Below, one piece after another: positions 1-12,160 of a stretch of 64,000 nt of DNA (positions are counted from its first letter, which is position 1; each line of letters begins with the position of its first letter). The notes below the pieces were generated by a model, which worked only from the letters and a program-made list of their open reading frames with translations, was not told the DNA's origin and ran no database searches. Source of the DNA: Perognathus longimembris pacificus (lineage: Eukaryota; Chordata; Mammalia; Rodentia; Heteromyidae); contig NC_063161.1 in assembly GCF_023159225.1 (NCBI RefSeq), forward strand, positions 5,291,580 through 5,355,579, read 5' to 3'. The position numbers were made by a program, and so were the translations under genes.

Positions 1-312
1 GGCAAAAGCCCAATTCATCCCTTATCCTTCCTCTTCAATACCAGGCCAGGCACAAGGAGGAGGCAAAGAAGAACATTTATTCATTATGGAAAAGTATCTC
101 TGAACAACAAGGTGAGAAACAGATTGAAAGAATACAATAGAAGAGCTGAGAATGTGCCTTACCGGATAGAGTGCTTGCCTAGCAGGCATGAAGAATACAA
201 TATAAAAATCTATCAATGGCACTTAAAAAACACCAAAACCATCACCAAGTAGTATATACAGGCTTCATTAACAAAAAGTAATTTCACAGCCTTCATTTAG
301 TTTTGTTTATTT

Positions 313-506
313 GTTGCTAGTCCTGGGACGTGGACTCAGGGCCTGAGCACTGTCCCTGGCTTCTTTTTGCTCAAAGCTAGCACTCTACTTCTTGAGCCAC
401 AGCGCCAATTCTGGCTTTTTTCTACATATGTAGTGCTGAGGAATCGTACAGAGGGCTTCATGTATACGAGGCAAGCACTTTACCACTAGGCCATATTCGC
501 AGCCCC
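313..506 (-). repeat. IDL-Geo SINE
   Basis: Full-length inverted copy flanked by cttcatttagttttg duplicates. The family has an ID-like left half with clear box A (tggcctagtggc) and box B (ggttcgattcc) and the Geo right half. Confidence 0.9.
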
Positions 507-669
507 TTCATTTAGTTTTGATATTTACAACAATAATGTGACATAACAAGGGAGCTTCACTTTTCCAGTTTATCAGTGAGTTAACAACCAGAAATACCAC
601 AAGTTTGAGGCTAGCCTGGGTCACATAACAAAATCCTGTTTCAGAAAGTATAAAATAAAAAGTAATAGA

Positions 670-847
670 GGGCTGGGAATATAGCCTAGTGGCAAGAGTG
701 CTTGTCTTGTATACTTGAAGCCCTGGGTTCAATTCCCCAGCACCACAAATATAGAAAATGGCCAGAAGTGGCGCTGTGGCTCAAGTGGAAGCCAGGGACA
801 GTGCTCAGGCCCTGAGTCCAAAGCCCAAGACTGGCAAAAAAAAAAAA
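670..847 (+). repeat. IDL-Geo SINE
   Basis: Flanked by aaaagtaatagag duplicates; an internal deletion shortens the Geo half. Confidence 0.9.
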
Positions 848-855
848 GTAATAGA

Positions 856-1083
856 GTTAGTTGGGCACCAGTGACTCATACCTGTAATTCTAGCTACTCA
901 GGAGGCTGAGAATCTTGGTTCAAAACCAGCCAGGCAATAGAATGTGACTCTTATAATCAATTGACCATAAAAAAGCAAGAAGGAAATCTGGAGGGAGCTC
1001 AGTGGTAAAGTGCCAGGCTTGAGTGAAAAACAGTTAAGCGAAGGACAGTGCCCAGGCACTGAATTCAAGCCTCAGGATGGACA
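856..1083 (+). repeat. B1-like head plus Geo tail SINE
   Basis: 7SL-type head (cctgtaattctagctactca) followed by the Geo module; old and diverged. Confidence 0.75.
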
Positions 1084-1119
1084 CATAAATATATAAATAA
1101 GTAAATATATATATATATG

Positions 1120-1262
1120 GATATGGAGGGAGAGAATTGGGGAGGGGGGAAGACAGGAGAAAAATGAGGAAGGAGGTAACAAGTTTGATAGAAATGTACT
1201 CAATGCCTCATGTATGAAACTGTAACCCCTCTGTACATCACTTTAACAATAAATAATCAATT
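1120..1262 (+). repeat. Unclassified repeat, possible LINE 3' end
   Basis: Purine-rich segment followed by gaaatgtactcaatgcctca and ...ctgtaacccctctgtac..., then aataaataa. The same arrangement occurs at 48,666-49,017. Confidence 0.5.
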
Positions 1263-1721
1263 AATGTAAATATATAGAGACATATATAGACATAGATATA
1301 TATATAATCCCTGGTCACTGAAAATGTAATGCACTTCTCCAGGAGGATATATTTCACATGTTGTCATGCTTAATTGCTAGAAGAGCTGTGTACATGCTGT
1401 GAGCTCACCAGGAAAGACCCTGGAAGCTTGTGCCTATATTCCCCAGGACCTCACTTACCTCACGAGCCTTTTCCCTTTGCTCATTTTATTTTGTTTTGTT
1501 TAACATTTTAAGTAAGTAAGTAAGTCAATGCCATGAGTTTTACCATACATCAACTCCAGTGAGCCCTCTTTGTAAATCATCAAACTTAGGGATGGTCTTG
1601 GGTTAAGTTATTTCTGGCCACATAGCTGAAAAGTGGCAGAGATAAAGCATAAACTCTGAGCCTCCTGCCATTGCTTGGCTTTTTTATTCACAGGTGACAT
1701 TCTACCCATAAGCTACCTCCA

Positions 1722-1935
1722 GGGCTGGGACTATGGCCTAGTGGCAAAGTGCTCGCCTCGTATACATGAAGCCCTGGGTTCGATTCCTCAGCACCACATA
1801 TATAGAAAAAAGCCAGAAGTGGCACTGTGGCTCAAGTGGTAGAGTGCTAGCTTTGAGCAAAAAGAAGCCAGGGACAGTGCTCAGGCCCTGAGTCCACGGC
1901 CCAAGACTGGCAACAAAAACAGAACAAATAAGCAC
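1722..1935 (+). repeat. IDL-Geo SINE
   Basis: Flanked by taagctacctcca duplicates. Confidence 0.92.
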
Positions 1936-1982
1936 GTAAGCTACCTCCATTTCCAAACTTTTTATTTTTTTTTAAGTTATGT

Positions 1983-2213
1983 TTTGTTTTTGTTGGTTCT
2001 GGGACTTGAATTCGGGGCCTGGGTGCTGTCCCTTAGCTCTTCTGCTCTACCACTGTGGGCAACAGCGCCACTTCCAGCTTTTTTTGAGTAGTTTATTAGA
2101 GATAAGAGTCTTATGGAATTTCCTGCCTGGCCTGGCTTGGAATCATGATCCTCAGATCTCAACCTCCTCAGTAGCTAGAATTACAAGTGTGAGCCACCAG
2201 TGCCTGGCCTCCT
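1983..2213 (-). repeat. B1-like head plus Geo tail SINE
   Basis: Inverted composite copy, complete from Geo end to B1-like head. Confidence 0.8.
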
Positions 2214-2284
2214 TTTTTTTCTTTTTGAGATAAGGTCTCACTATGTAGCTCAGATAACTTCAAACTTACAAGACACTTTATTTG

Positions 2285-2492
2285 GGCTGGGAATGTGGCC
2301 TAGTGGCAAGAGCGCTTACCTCATATACATGAAGCCCTGGGTTCGATTCCCTAGCACCACATATATAGAAAACAGCCAGAAGTGGCGCTGTGGCTCAAGT
2401 GGCAGAGTGCTAGCCTTGAGCAAAAAGAAGCCAGGGACAGTGCTCAGGCCCTGAGTTCAAGCCCCAGGACTGGCAAAAAAAAAAAAAAAAAG
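2285..2492 (+). repeat. IDL-Geo SINE
   Basis: Flanked by agacactttattt duplicates. Confidence 0.93.
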
Positions 2493-2924
2493 AAGACACT
2501 TTATTTATCTCTGTTGCTACTTTTTTGTTCCCATACTTAAAGTTTTCAACCAAGAGAAGTATCTCACTTGCTCCTCTAGTTTCCATCTTGCTCAAGGTGA
2601 TGGCAAAATAAAGTCCTAAATATCCTGCGTTGTCAATGGAAAGTTTCCTCATACAGATGGAGATTAGAGCCTCTTGGCCAGTATTCCTGAGTCTACCAAG
2701 TTCCCTTTTTCCAGGAAATGTTCTTTGTCTCTGTTTCTGCCTCCATTATGCAGTTTGGACGGACTGTGAGACCCCTTTTCATAAGTCCTTCTGCCACTGC
2801 AAGGCCCAGGCTCATTCTAACCATACATTAACAAAGATTCCAGGATGGCACCAGAGAAATAAGCATAGACAGGGAACTGATATTGGTTTTCTAGCTTAGA
2901 GATACAGGCCTTGCATGAACTATT

Positions 2925-3140
2925 CTTTTTTTTTTTTTTTTTTTTTTGGCCAGTCCTGGGCCTTGGACTCAGGGCCTGAGCACTGTCCCTGGCTTCCTTT
3001 TTGCTCAAGGCTAGCACTCTGCCACTTGAGCCACAGCGCCGCTTCTGGCCGTTTTCTGTATATGTGGTGCTGGGGAATCGAACCTAGGGCCTCGTGTATA
3101 TGAGGCAGGCACTCTTGCCACTAGGCTATATCCCCAGCCC
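2925..3140 (-). repeat. IDL-Geo SINE
   Basis: Flanked by exact 17-nt duplicates cttgcatgaactattct, indicating a young insertion. Confidence 0.95.
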
Positions 3141-4160
3141 TTGCATGAACTATTCTACAAGCATCCCAGGAAGCAGTTTGCTTTAGATTTTTATCCATCT
3201 CCAACCCTTTCTCACTTCTGACCAGAGCTTCTCCTCCTTCCTGCAGAAGGAGCCAAGTCTAATCAGTCACCTCATGCTACACAGTTCTCCTCTACAGCTG
3301 AACACTAATTGACACCAGTCAGTCTATCACAATATGATGAAAAAGCACATGACAGATGGGCACATTCTCCCTGAAGAAGCCTACATAAAAGGAAATCCTT
3401 AGGGTTTCAAGCTTAATCAGATTAAAGAGAAAAGGCGGCTGTAGAAGCAGAGAGAAGAGCATCTGCAAGACAGCATGACCTAGCTTATTTAGGACCAGAA
3501 CAACATGCAGAAGGCTGAAATGCTGGGCAGTAAAATGGAAGAGACAATTTAAAGCTGGAGGAGTGCTTAGAATCCAGAAAAAGAAGGCTTTCGATGCCAA
3601 GCACAGAAGCTTATGCCTAAAAAATCTATAGTACATTTGTTTCTGTTGCTCTATGTGTTAGAGCAAATTAGACTTTGCCAGAAAACTACACAGGCATCCA
3701 GGTATAAAGAATAAAGGAAAGGTTTAATGCTAGCAAAGGGACCCACAAGATCCCTTCTCATAAGAGAGAAGTGCTGGCTACTGTCTGAGGTGACCTATAT
3801 AACCAACAGGGGCTAGGAGAGGGTAGGAGGTGGAGACCCTGGTGTGGATGTGTGGACCAGGGGCTTCATCATGGCAGGCCAGGACTTATGACTGCTTCCC
3901 AAATGGTAAATAAGGGGTCCTGGAGCTGAAGGTCACTCTAAGGGGATCTTGCTGCCTTATATGGTTACAGCTGCCCCAAAGGAGTGCCATCTCCAGGCAA
4001 AGGGAGGGGGGAGGCTGAATATTTACTGCCTTTACTAAATGGCCCTAGTGTTTGCCTAGGAAAGGAGCATGCTAAGCTATGAGAGAGGAGGCTATTGGGC
4101 AAACAGTATGCATGCTCCATTTTCAGGCATCTCAAAAGTAAAGGTAAAGATAAAGAGCTA
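3141..4160. other. MEI1 intron 7, unclassified
   Basis: No SINE is visible. On the minus strand the 3,700-3,810 segment has a tatataggtc and later ctttattc that could belong to a worn LTR, but I cannot place its ends. Confidence 0.35.
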
Positions 4161-4164
4161 AGAT

Positions 4165-4605
4165 TCACTCAGAGCATCAGTGGCTCACACCTGTAATCCT
4201 AGCTACTCAGGAGGCTGAGATCTGAGGATCACGGTTCAAAGCCAGGCTGGGCAGGAAAATCAATGAGATTCCTATCTCCAATTAACCATCAGAAAGCCAG
4301 AAGTGGGGGCTGGGGATATGGCCTAGTGGCAAGAGTGCTTGCCTCCCATACATGAAGCCCTGGGTTCGATTCCCCAGCACCACATATACAGAAAACAGCC
4401 AGAAGTGGGGCTGTGGCTCAAGTGGCAGAGTGCTAGCCTTGAGCAAAAAAAGAAGCCAGGTATAGTGCTCAGGTCCTGAGTTCAAGGCCCAGGAATGGCA
4501 AAAAAAAAAAGAAGAAGAAAAGAAAACCAGAAGTGGAACTGTAGCTCAAGTGGTAGAGCAAAAAAGTTCAGGGACAGCACACAGGCTGAGTTCAAGCCCA
4601 CAGCA
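4165..4605 (+). repeat. B1-like/Geo SINE split by IDL-Geo
   Basis: The outer composite SINE is interrupted at 4306-4512 by an IDL-Geo copy inserted at the start of its Geo module (agccagaagtgg repeated on both sides). Confidence 0.8.
4306..4512 (+). repeat. IDL-Geo SINE, nested
   Basis: Complete copy with an A-rich tail inside an older composite SINE. Confidence 0.9.
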
Positions 4606-4932
4606 CACACACAAAAATTCACAATAGAAGGTTAGGCATGGTTCGAGTCATAGAGTACCTGCGCTAGCAAGTTTAAAGCCCTGAGCTCAAACTCTAGTAT
4701 CACAAGAGAAGATAAAGAAAGGCAAGAAGAAAGGAAGGAAGGAGAAAGGAAGAAAGAAGAGAAAGAAATCCTAAGTACTCAGAAGACACTTGCGATTTTT
4801 TGTTATTGAACCCAAGAACTACAAATCACAAGACCACTACTTTTTTGTTATGGTGCTGGGATCACCAAAACAAATTCATCTATGCTAAGCATATGCTCTA
4901 CCACTGAGCTACATCCATGGCCCATTAACTAC

Positions 4933-5063
4933 CTTTTTGAGCACCAAAGGCAATGAGGTCTCTCCTTGTGACTCCTGCATGGTCTTAGCACTTTCTGCCA
5001 GCACAGACTTGTTCATGAGCAAGGACACAAAGAGGTCATACTTCAGCAGCTGCCTCAGCAAAC
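4933..5063 (-). CDS. MEI1: MEI1 coding exon 7
   Basis: Residues 244-287, starting (G)[18 protein letters not shown] and ending SLPLVLKK in phase 0. This is the last MEI1 exon in the window; no sequence for the following human exon is found at 1-4,932. Confidence 0.93.
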
Positions 5064-8000
5064 CTAGGAAGCAAAGAGGTCGAGAAGTGAGGTGAGAAGT
5101 GCACAGGGCAGGGAATACACTCATTACAGCCATAAAACAAGTCCCGAGATACTACTTCAGGTTTCTGTAGATATAAAGAATAGTTAGATCCCTAAGCATT
5201 GACTTGCTTTCTATCGCTCAGACTTCCCACAAGGATCTAATGAAAACCTACTAAGTGCCATAGTAGACACTATGGGATTCAACAGTAACTTAGACATACA
5301 CAATCACTCCTAATGAATTCTAAGTTTTATAAGGGAATAATATCAGTTTCACTACGACATCACCAATCACCTAGCACAATTTTTTTTGTTAAATAGCACT
5401 TAAAAATAGCCCTCCATTGATTTAATGGAAGAGCTCGAAATGGAGTAAGAACAGGGAAGCTGGGGTTCAAATGCCTCCTCAGCCATTTCCTATCTGTGTA
5501 TCCTTGACCAAGTTCCTTAGCCTCTCTGGGCCTGATGTCCTGGCACAATTTTTTTTTTTTTTTTGGCCAGTCCTGGGCCTTGGACTCAGGGCCTGAGCAC
5601 TGTCCCTGGCTTCTTCCCGCTCAAGGCTAGCACTCTGCCACTTGAGCCACAGCGCAGCTTCTGGCCGTTTTCTGTATATGTGGTGCTGGGGAATCGAACC
5701 TAGGGCCTCGTGTATCTGAGGCAGGCACTCTTGCCACTAGGCTATATCCCCAGCCCCCTGGCACAATTTTTGACACACAACCAGAACTCAATAAATGTAT
5801 TCTGACTGACAAATGAAAGGGAAACAAACATAAAAATAGTCATAAAAATAGGGGCTGAGGATGTGGCTTAGTGGTAGAATGTTTGCCTTGCATGCATGCA
5901 GCCCTGGGTTCCATTCCTCAGTACCACATAAACAGAAAAGGCTGGAAGTGGCGCTGTGGCTCAAGTGGTAGAGTGTTAGCAGGCCCTGAGTTCAAGCCCC
6001 AGGACTGGCAAAAAAGTCACCTAGGAGTTGGAAGCATGGCTCAGTTGGTAGAGTGCTAGCTTATGAGCAAAAGTGTCAGGTACGGAGTTCAAGTCCCAGT
6101 CTCAGACCAAAAAAAAAAAAAAAAAAAAGAAGAGGAGGAAGAGAAGGAGGAGGAGGAGAGAAGAAAAGAAAGGAAAAATACATCGCCCAAAGCCAGGTAT
6201 TGTGGAATAACCCAGTAGACCCAGCTACTTAGGAGGCTGAGGCAGGAAGAGTACTTGAGCCTGAGAGCTTGAAGCCAACCTAGGCAATACAACAGGACCC
6301 ATCTCATAAAAACATTTTTAATGTTTATTTATTTATTTTTGTGCTGGTATCAGGATTTGTACTCAGGGCCTCAAGCTCTTACTTAGCTTTTTTGATCATG
6401 GCTAGCACTCTACTACTTGAGCCATACCTTTAGTCGCAAAAATCAATTTTTTAAAACCTCCCAAATGACTACTAATAATTGTAATGAATGAACAAAGAGG
6501 AATTTCCAGACACCTGAGAGTACACAGGAAGATCTAGCCTACTGTGGGATGAGTAAGGCTCCTATCAGCAATTTTCAGTTGAACCTGAAGGATAAGTAGA
6601 TAAAACTAAAAGTAGAAAGAAGTATTTCAGGTAGTAGGAACAATGTTCCAGAAACTGAAAGAAATTGAGAGCCATTAAACAAAAAAGTTGTTAAGTCCAG
6701 AAATGGTATTTGAGGGGGCTGGGAATATGGCCTAATGGTAAAGTACTCGCCTCATATACATGAAGCCCTGGGTTCGATTCCTCAGCACCACATATATAGA
6801 AAACGGCCAGAAGTGGCGCTGTGGCTCAAGTGGCAGAGTGCTAGCCTTGAGCAAAAAGAAGCCAGGGACAGTGCTCAGGCCCTGAGTTCAGGCCCCAGGA
6901 CTGGCAAAAAACATAACAAGGGCTGGGAATATGGCCTAGAGGCAAGAGTGCTTGCCTCCTACACATGAAGCTCTCGGTTCAATTCCCCAGCACCACATAT
7001 ATGGAAAACGGCCAGAAGGGGCGCTGTGGCTCAGGTGGCAGAGTGCTAGCCTTGAGCGGGAAGAAGCCAGGAACAGTGCTCAGGCCCTGAGTCCAAGGCC
7101 CAGGACTGGCCAAAAAAAAAAAAAAAAAAAAAAACAACCAGAAATGGTACTTGAGAAATAGTTATACTATGAAAGACCATGAAGTTAGGGATTCTAGTCT
7201 TTTGACATTCGGATGTCAAAGGAGGCCACCCAGGCATTCTATATAACATATAATTTAACAGGTAGGGCTGGGGATATAGCCTAGTGGCAAGAGTGCCTGC
7301 CTCGGATACACGAGGCCCTAGGTTCGATTCCCCAGCACCACATATATGGAAAACAGCCAGCAGGGGCGCTGTGGCTCAGGTGGCGCAGTGCAGGAAGAAG
7401 CCAGGGACAGTGCTCAGGCCCTGAGTCCAAGGCCCAGGACTGGCCAAAAAATAAATAAATAAATAAATAAATAATTTAACAGGTAGACAAACACTGTATA
7501 TCAGAATATTCAATATTAAAGGGAAAAGGGAAGGGAGAGAAAAGAAATAAAGCCATAAATAACAGCAGAGAAACCTGACTCTACCCTGGAGGCTAGATGG
7601 GGGCCATGGGAGGTTTTTCTGACCAGGAATGTGCCTGTTATAAAGATTAACTTGGCAGCAAATACAGGCAGTAATGGCCTGAGGGAGTGTCCCACTTTCT
7701 TTCCTCCCAAAGACAGCACTGTTAAGATGCCACACCAACTCTAGGCATCTTTCACACAGCCTTTGCATCTGACCTCCCAAATTTATGGCTTCTACTACCT
7801 TTCCAAAAGTGCCACTACCACACCCACCCACCCCTGCAACTAGAGAAGCCAGTATCACAAGTTCTCAGGCAAAACTTGAAAAAGCTTGCTCCCCTTTTTT
7901 TATCCAACCCTATTGTCTCACCCAAGCAGTTGATCTGTAGCTCCTTTGCCTGGGCACTCTCCAGGGTAGAAAAGAAGAGTGGGCACAGCTTTTCCCGGAA

Positions 8001-11000
8001 ATGGCCTGAAAGTATCTTGGCTGCTACTGGTGAAGAATAGAGCTTCCCATAGAGATAGCAGATGGAAGATTGCACCGCCTCATTAGGGTACACCAAACCT
8101 TTCAATAGGTGCGCCATCAGGCTGCCTGATCAGAAAACAACCAGAGGAGAAATCTTACAATGTCATCTGCTACATCAAACTCCAACTATTATCCCCAATG
8201 AGGATGTGATGGTAATTTCCTGTACTCCCTTATAATAAATGCTTTCAGAGTGTTTAATCAAGAGAAAATGAATGCTAATGGCATGGCTCAAGTGTAGAGC
8301 ATCTGCTTAGTAAGCACAAGACCCTGACTGAGTTCAAACTGCAGTACCACTAGTGGGAGGGAGCAGAAAGGGAAGGAGGGAGGGAGAGAGGGAAGGAATA
8401 AAAGTTCAGAAAAGTTAAAGGTTTAACCCTTAGATAAACCCCCTATAACATATGTATCAGTATTTCCCTGGTAAAAAAAGTACTATATCCTCTTTCTACC
8501 CAAAAGGAAGGTCATAGTAGGGCCTTAATTAGTCTGTATTAAAATGAGCATGGTATCACAAGCCTATAATCCCAGCTACTCAGGAGGCAGAAGCAGGAGT
8601 CTCCAAAATTCAAGGCCTGCCTGGGCAAGGTTAGTGAGACTCTATCTCAAAAACAAAAACAAGTCTGGGGATATGGCCTAGTGGCAAGAGAGCTTGCCTC
8701 CTATACATGAGGTCCTGGATTCGATTCCCCAGCACCACATATACAGAAAACGGCCAGAAGTGGCGCTGTGGCTCAAGTGGCAGAGTGCTAACCTTGAGCA
8801 AAAGGAAGCCAGGGACAGTGCTCAGGCCCTGAGTCCAAGGCCCAGGACTGGCCAAAAAAAAAAAACCAAAGGTCTGGAAGCATGATTGAAGCAGTAGCGT
8901 GCTTAAATCATCCTCAGCTTCCCTGAGGCCCTGGGCTCACTCTTAGTAATGAAAAAATAAAGAAAGAGTGAATGGAGGACCAGATATGGTGACATACTTC
9001 TGTAATCTCAGCATTTGGGAATCTGAGGAAGGAAGATAAGTTTAAGGCCAGTCTGGGCCACATAGTAAGACCCTACCTAAAAAGAGATCAGTGTGGGATG
9101 GGGTGGGGGGGTGGGGAGGTGGGGAGTGGTGGGGGGGTAGTACAAGACCAGAGTCAAGGAACTAACTTTTTCAAATTGATCTACATAAAACGCATTTGCA
9201 GGTAAGAAAACTAAAGGCTAGAGAAAAGTGATGGCATAATGACTTCCCAGCCATACACAACAAATGAGCCACCCAGACAGCAGTGAGGTCAAAGCAGGTG
9301 AAGTTTAGGCCACTATTCCCTACAGGTTACTTACTATACTCCATTACAAAGTCATCTGCCAGAGCAGGGATAGCATCCACCAACTTGCCGAGAAGAGTCA
9401 TGATGGCCAGGCTGCCTCTCATGGAGGGCGTGCTGCACAACTACAGAAAGTGAGCACACTCCTCTGTCAGTTAGGATCAGGTCAGATCTTCCCTACCCAC
9501 ACCAAGGCCTATATTATGCATGTCTCTTTGCCATCAGCTTCTTAACATGTCTGTTTTCCCCATTCAACTGTGAAGTCCTGAGTCAAATTCCTCTCAGAGT
9601 TCTCAGAAGCTAGCTTAGAACATGAGTTAATGTTAGCCCATTTTGGCTTGGGATGAAGCTCAGCGGTAGAGTACTTGAAGGGTATATGTGAGGCTCTGGG
9701 TTTGATCCTTAGAATAGGGGTGGGGGGTAGGAAATGACATAGTTTGCTTCCTATAGAACCAGAAACTGAAGGATGAAAATGAGAAACATTATAAAGATAA
9801 AACATCAATTTAGGGCTGGGAATGTGGCTTAGTGGTAGAGTGCTTGCTTAGCATGCACAAAGCCCTGGGTTCGATTCCCCAGCACCAAGTACACAGAAAA
9901 AGCTGGAAGTAGCGCTGTGCCTCAAGAGGTAGAGTGCTAGCCTTGAGCAAAATGAAGCCAGGAACAGTGCTCAGGTCCTGAGTCCAAGCCCCAGGACTGG
10001 CCAAAAAAAAAAAACCCCACCAATTTACATACATAATATATACACACATTTATATGGTATTATTATTGCTACTATTAGTAAACAGTTTCTATGAGTCAGG
10101 AACTAATGTAATGTCTCTGGTGGAAAAACACTGCATATAAACTAAGTATTCTAGCCTATAGTCAAAGCACTTAGGAGGTGAGGCAGGAGAATTACCCATC
10201 TGAGGCTAGCTTGGGCCACAAAGTGAGACATTATCTCAAAAAAAAAGAAAAAGAAAAAACAGATTTTGTATATACATCATCTATCTGCCTAGCAAATAGC
10301 AAGTGCTCAATAAGTAAATATAATAAGTAGCAATAATAACTATAAATCCAATATATAATCGCATGCAAAATAATTCAGTGATACGATTCAAATATAATGT
10401 ATGATTAGTCAGGCATTCAAACCCATAATCTTAGCTACTTGGGAAGCAGAGATCATAGGTTATCTTGAGCAAAAAGTTCAAAGACTCCATGTTAACCAAT
10501 GGCTGGGCTTAGTGGTGTATATCTGTTATCCCAGCTACTGAGGAAATACAAAGGCTGAGGGCAGCGGCATGTGCCTAATATTCCCTGTGACATGGAAAAG
10601 CACAAGTGGGAAGATTGTAGCTCAGGCCAGTCCAGGCATAATGCGAGACCCTACCTCAAAAATAGCCAATATAAAAGGGAGCTGAAGGCATGGCTCAGGT
10701 GGTAAAGCACCTCCCTAACAAGTGTGAAGCCCTGCATTCAATCCCTAGTAATACGTATGACGCACACACACACACACACACACGCAAATTAAATAATGTT
10801 CTTAATGGTAAGATGAACATTTGTCTTCCTTCAGCAAAATAAATAGTGATTCTGATATTTTACATCAACTTTTTTTTTGGTCAGTTGTGGGGCTTGAACT
10901 CTGGACCTGAGCACTGTCCCTGAGCGCTTCAGCACCACTTCTGGTTTTCTGCTGGTTAACTGGAGATAAGAGTCTCATGGACTTTCCTGCTCATAAAATA

Positions 11001-12115
11001 CAGTTTGGCTTATCTCTAGCAGAATCTGAAGACTGTGAGAAATCCAGTTATTTAGGAAGCAGAGATTGGGAGGCTTGACATTCAAGACCTCATTAGGCAA
11101 AAAGTTAGTCAGCCTTCATCTCAACCCATACTTCCTGTCATCCCAGCTACATGGGAAGTGTAAATAAGAGGATTACAAGGGGCTGGGAATATGGCCTAGT
11201 GGCAAGAGTGCTTGCCTCCCATACATGAAGCCCTGGGTTCAATTCCCCAGCACCATATATACAGAAAATGGCCAGAAGTGGCGCTGTGGCTCAAGTGGCA
11301 GAGTGCTAGCCTTGAGCAAAAAGAAGCCAGGGACAGTGCTCAGGCCCCTGAGTCCAAGCCTCAGGACGGGCAAAAAAAAAAGGTTACAGTCTAGGCCAGC
11401 CTGGGACTATCTCCAAGATAACTAAAGCACAATGAACTTGGGGCATGGCTCAAGTGATAGACCTCCTGCCTCATGAGCCTTTAGTTCAAACCCTTGTGCT
11501 GCTCCCCCACACCTACAATTATGTACCAACCTCTTTGTGGCACTTGTCCAACAGGTAATGGGTGGTCTGCTCCAGCTTCAGCTGTGTTGTAAGCTGGATA
11601 ATGACTGAGGAGACATTATTATTATCATTATTATTATTAACCAGAACGTATCGCCTGACCCAGAATTCACCTCTTAGCCCCGCTACTCAAAGTCAGAGCA
11701 TGGCAGCGATTCCCTTGCAGTAATTGGTAGCCTTTTCTATTTCTCCCATGACACTATGTGTGCACATAATGAAAGGATTTGGGGAGGGTTCTTTATCATT
11801 TTATATTAGTATTTCTCACCGCAGACTGCGTATGAGAATCACTAAAGAATTTATTTATTTTTGCCATTCCTGAGGCCTGAACTCAGGGCCTGAGCACTGT
11901 CCCTGGCTTCTTTTTGCTCAAGGCTAGCACTCTACCACTTGAGCCACAGCGCCACTTCCAGCTTTTTCTATATATGTGGTGCTGAGGAAGTGAATCCAGG
12001 GCTTCATGCATGCTAGGCCATATTCCCAGCCCTGGTTGTTTGTTTTTTTGTCTTTTCATTGTTTCTCCATTTACCTAAATTGTTCTTTAAAAGTTTTTGT
12101 TTTTTGTTTTGTTTT

Positions 12116-12160
<45 letters not shown>

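Noticed and set aside
1..4932. Possible further MEI1 exons left of exon 7.
   Set aside because: No segment resembles the next human exon or has exon-like frame with good splice sites; treated as intron.
8631..8885. Recurrent short frames resembling [19 protein letters not shown] or [17 protein letters not shown] throughout the window.
   Set aside because: These are translations of the two strands of the IDL-Geo SINE, not a gene family.
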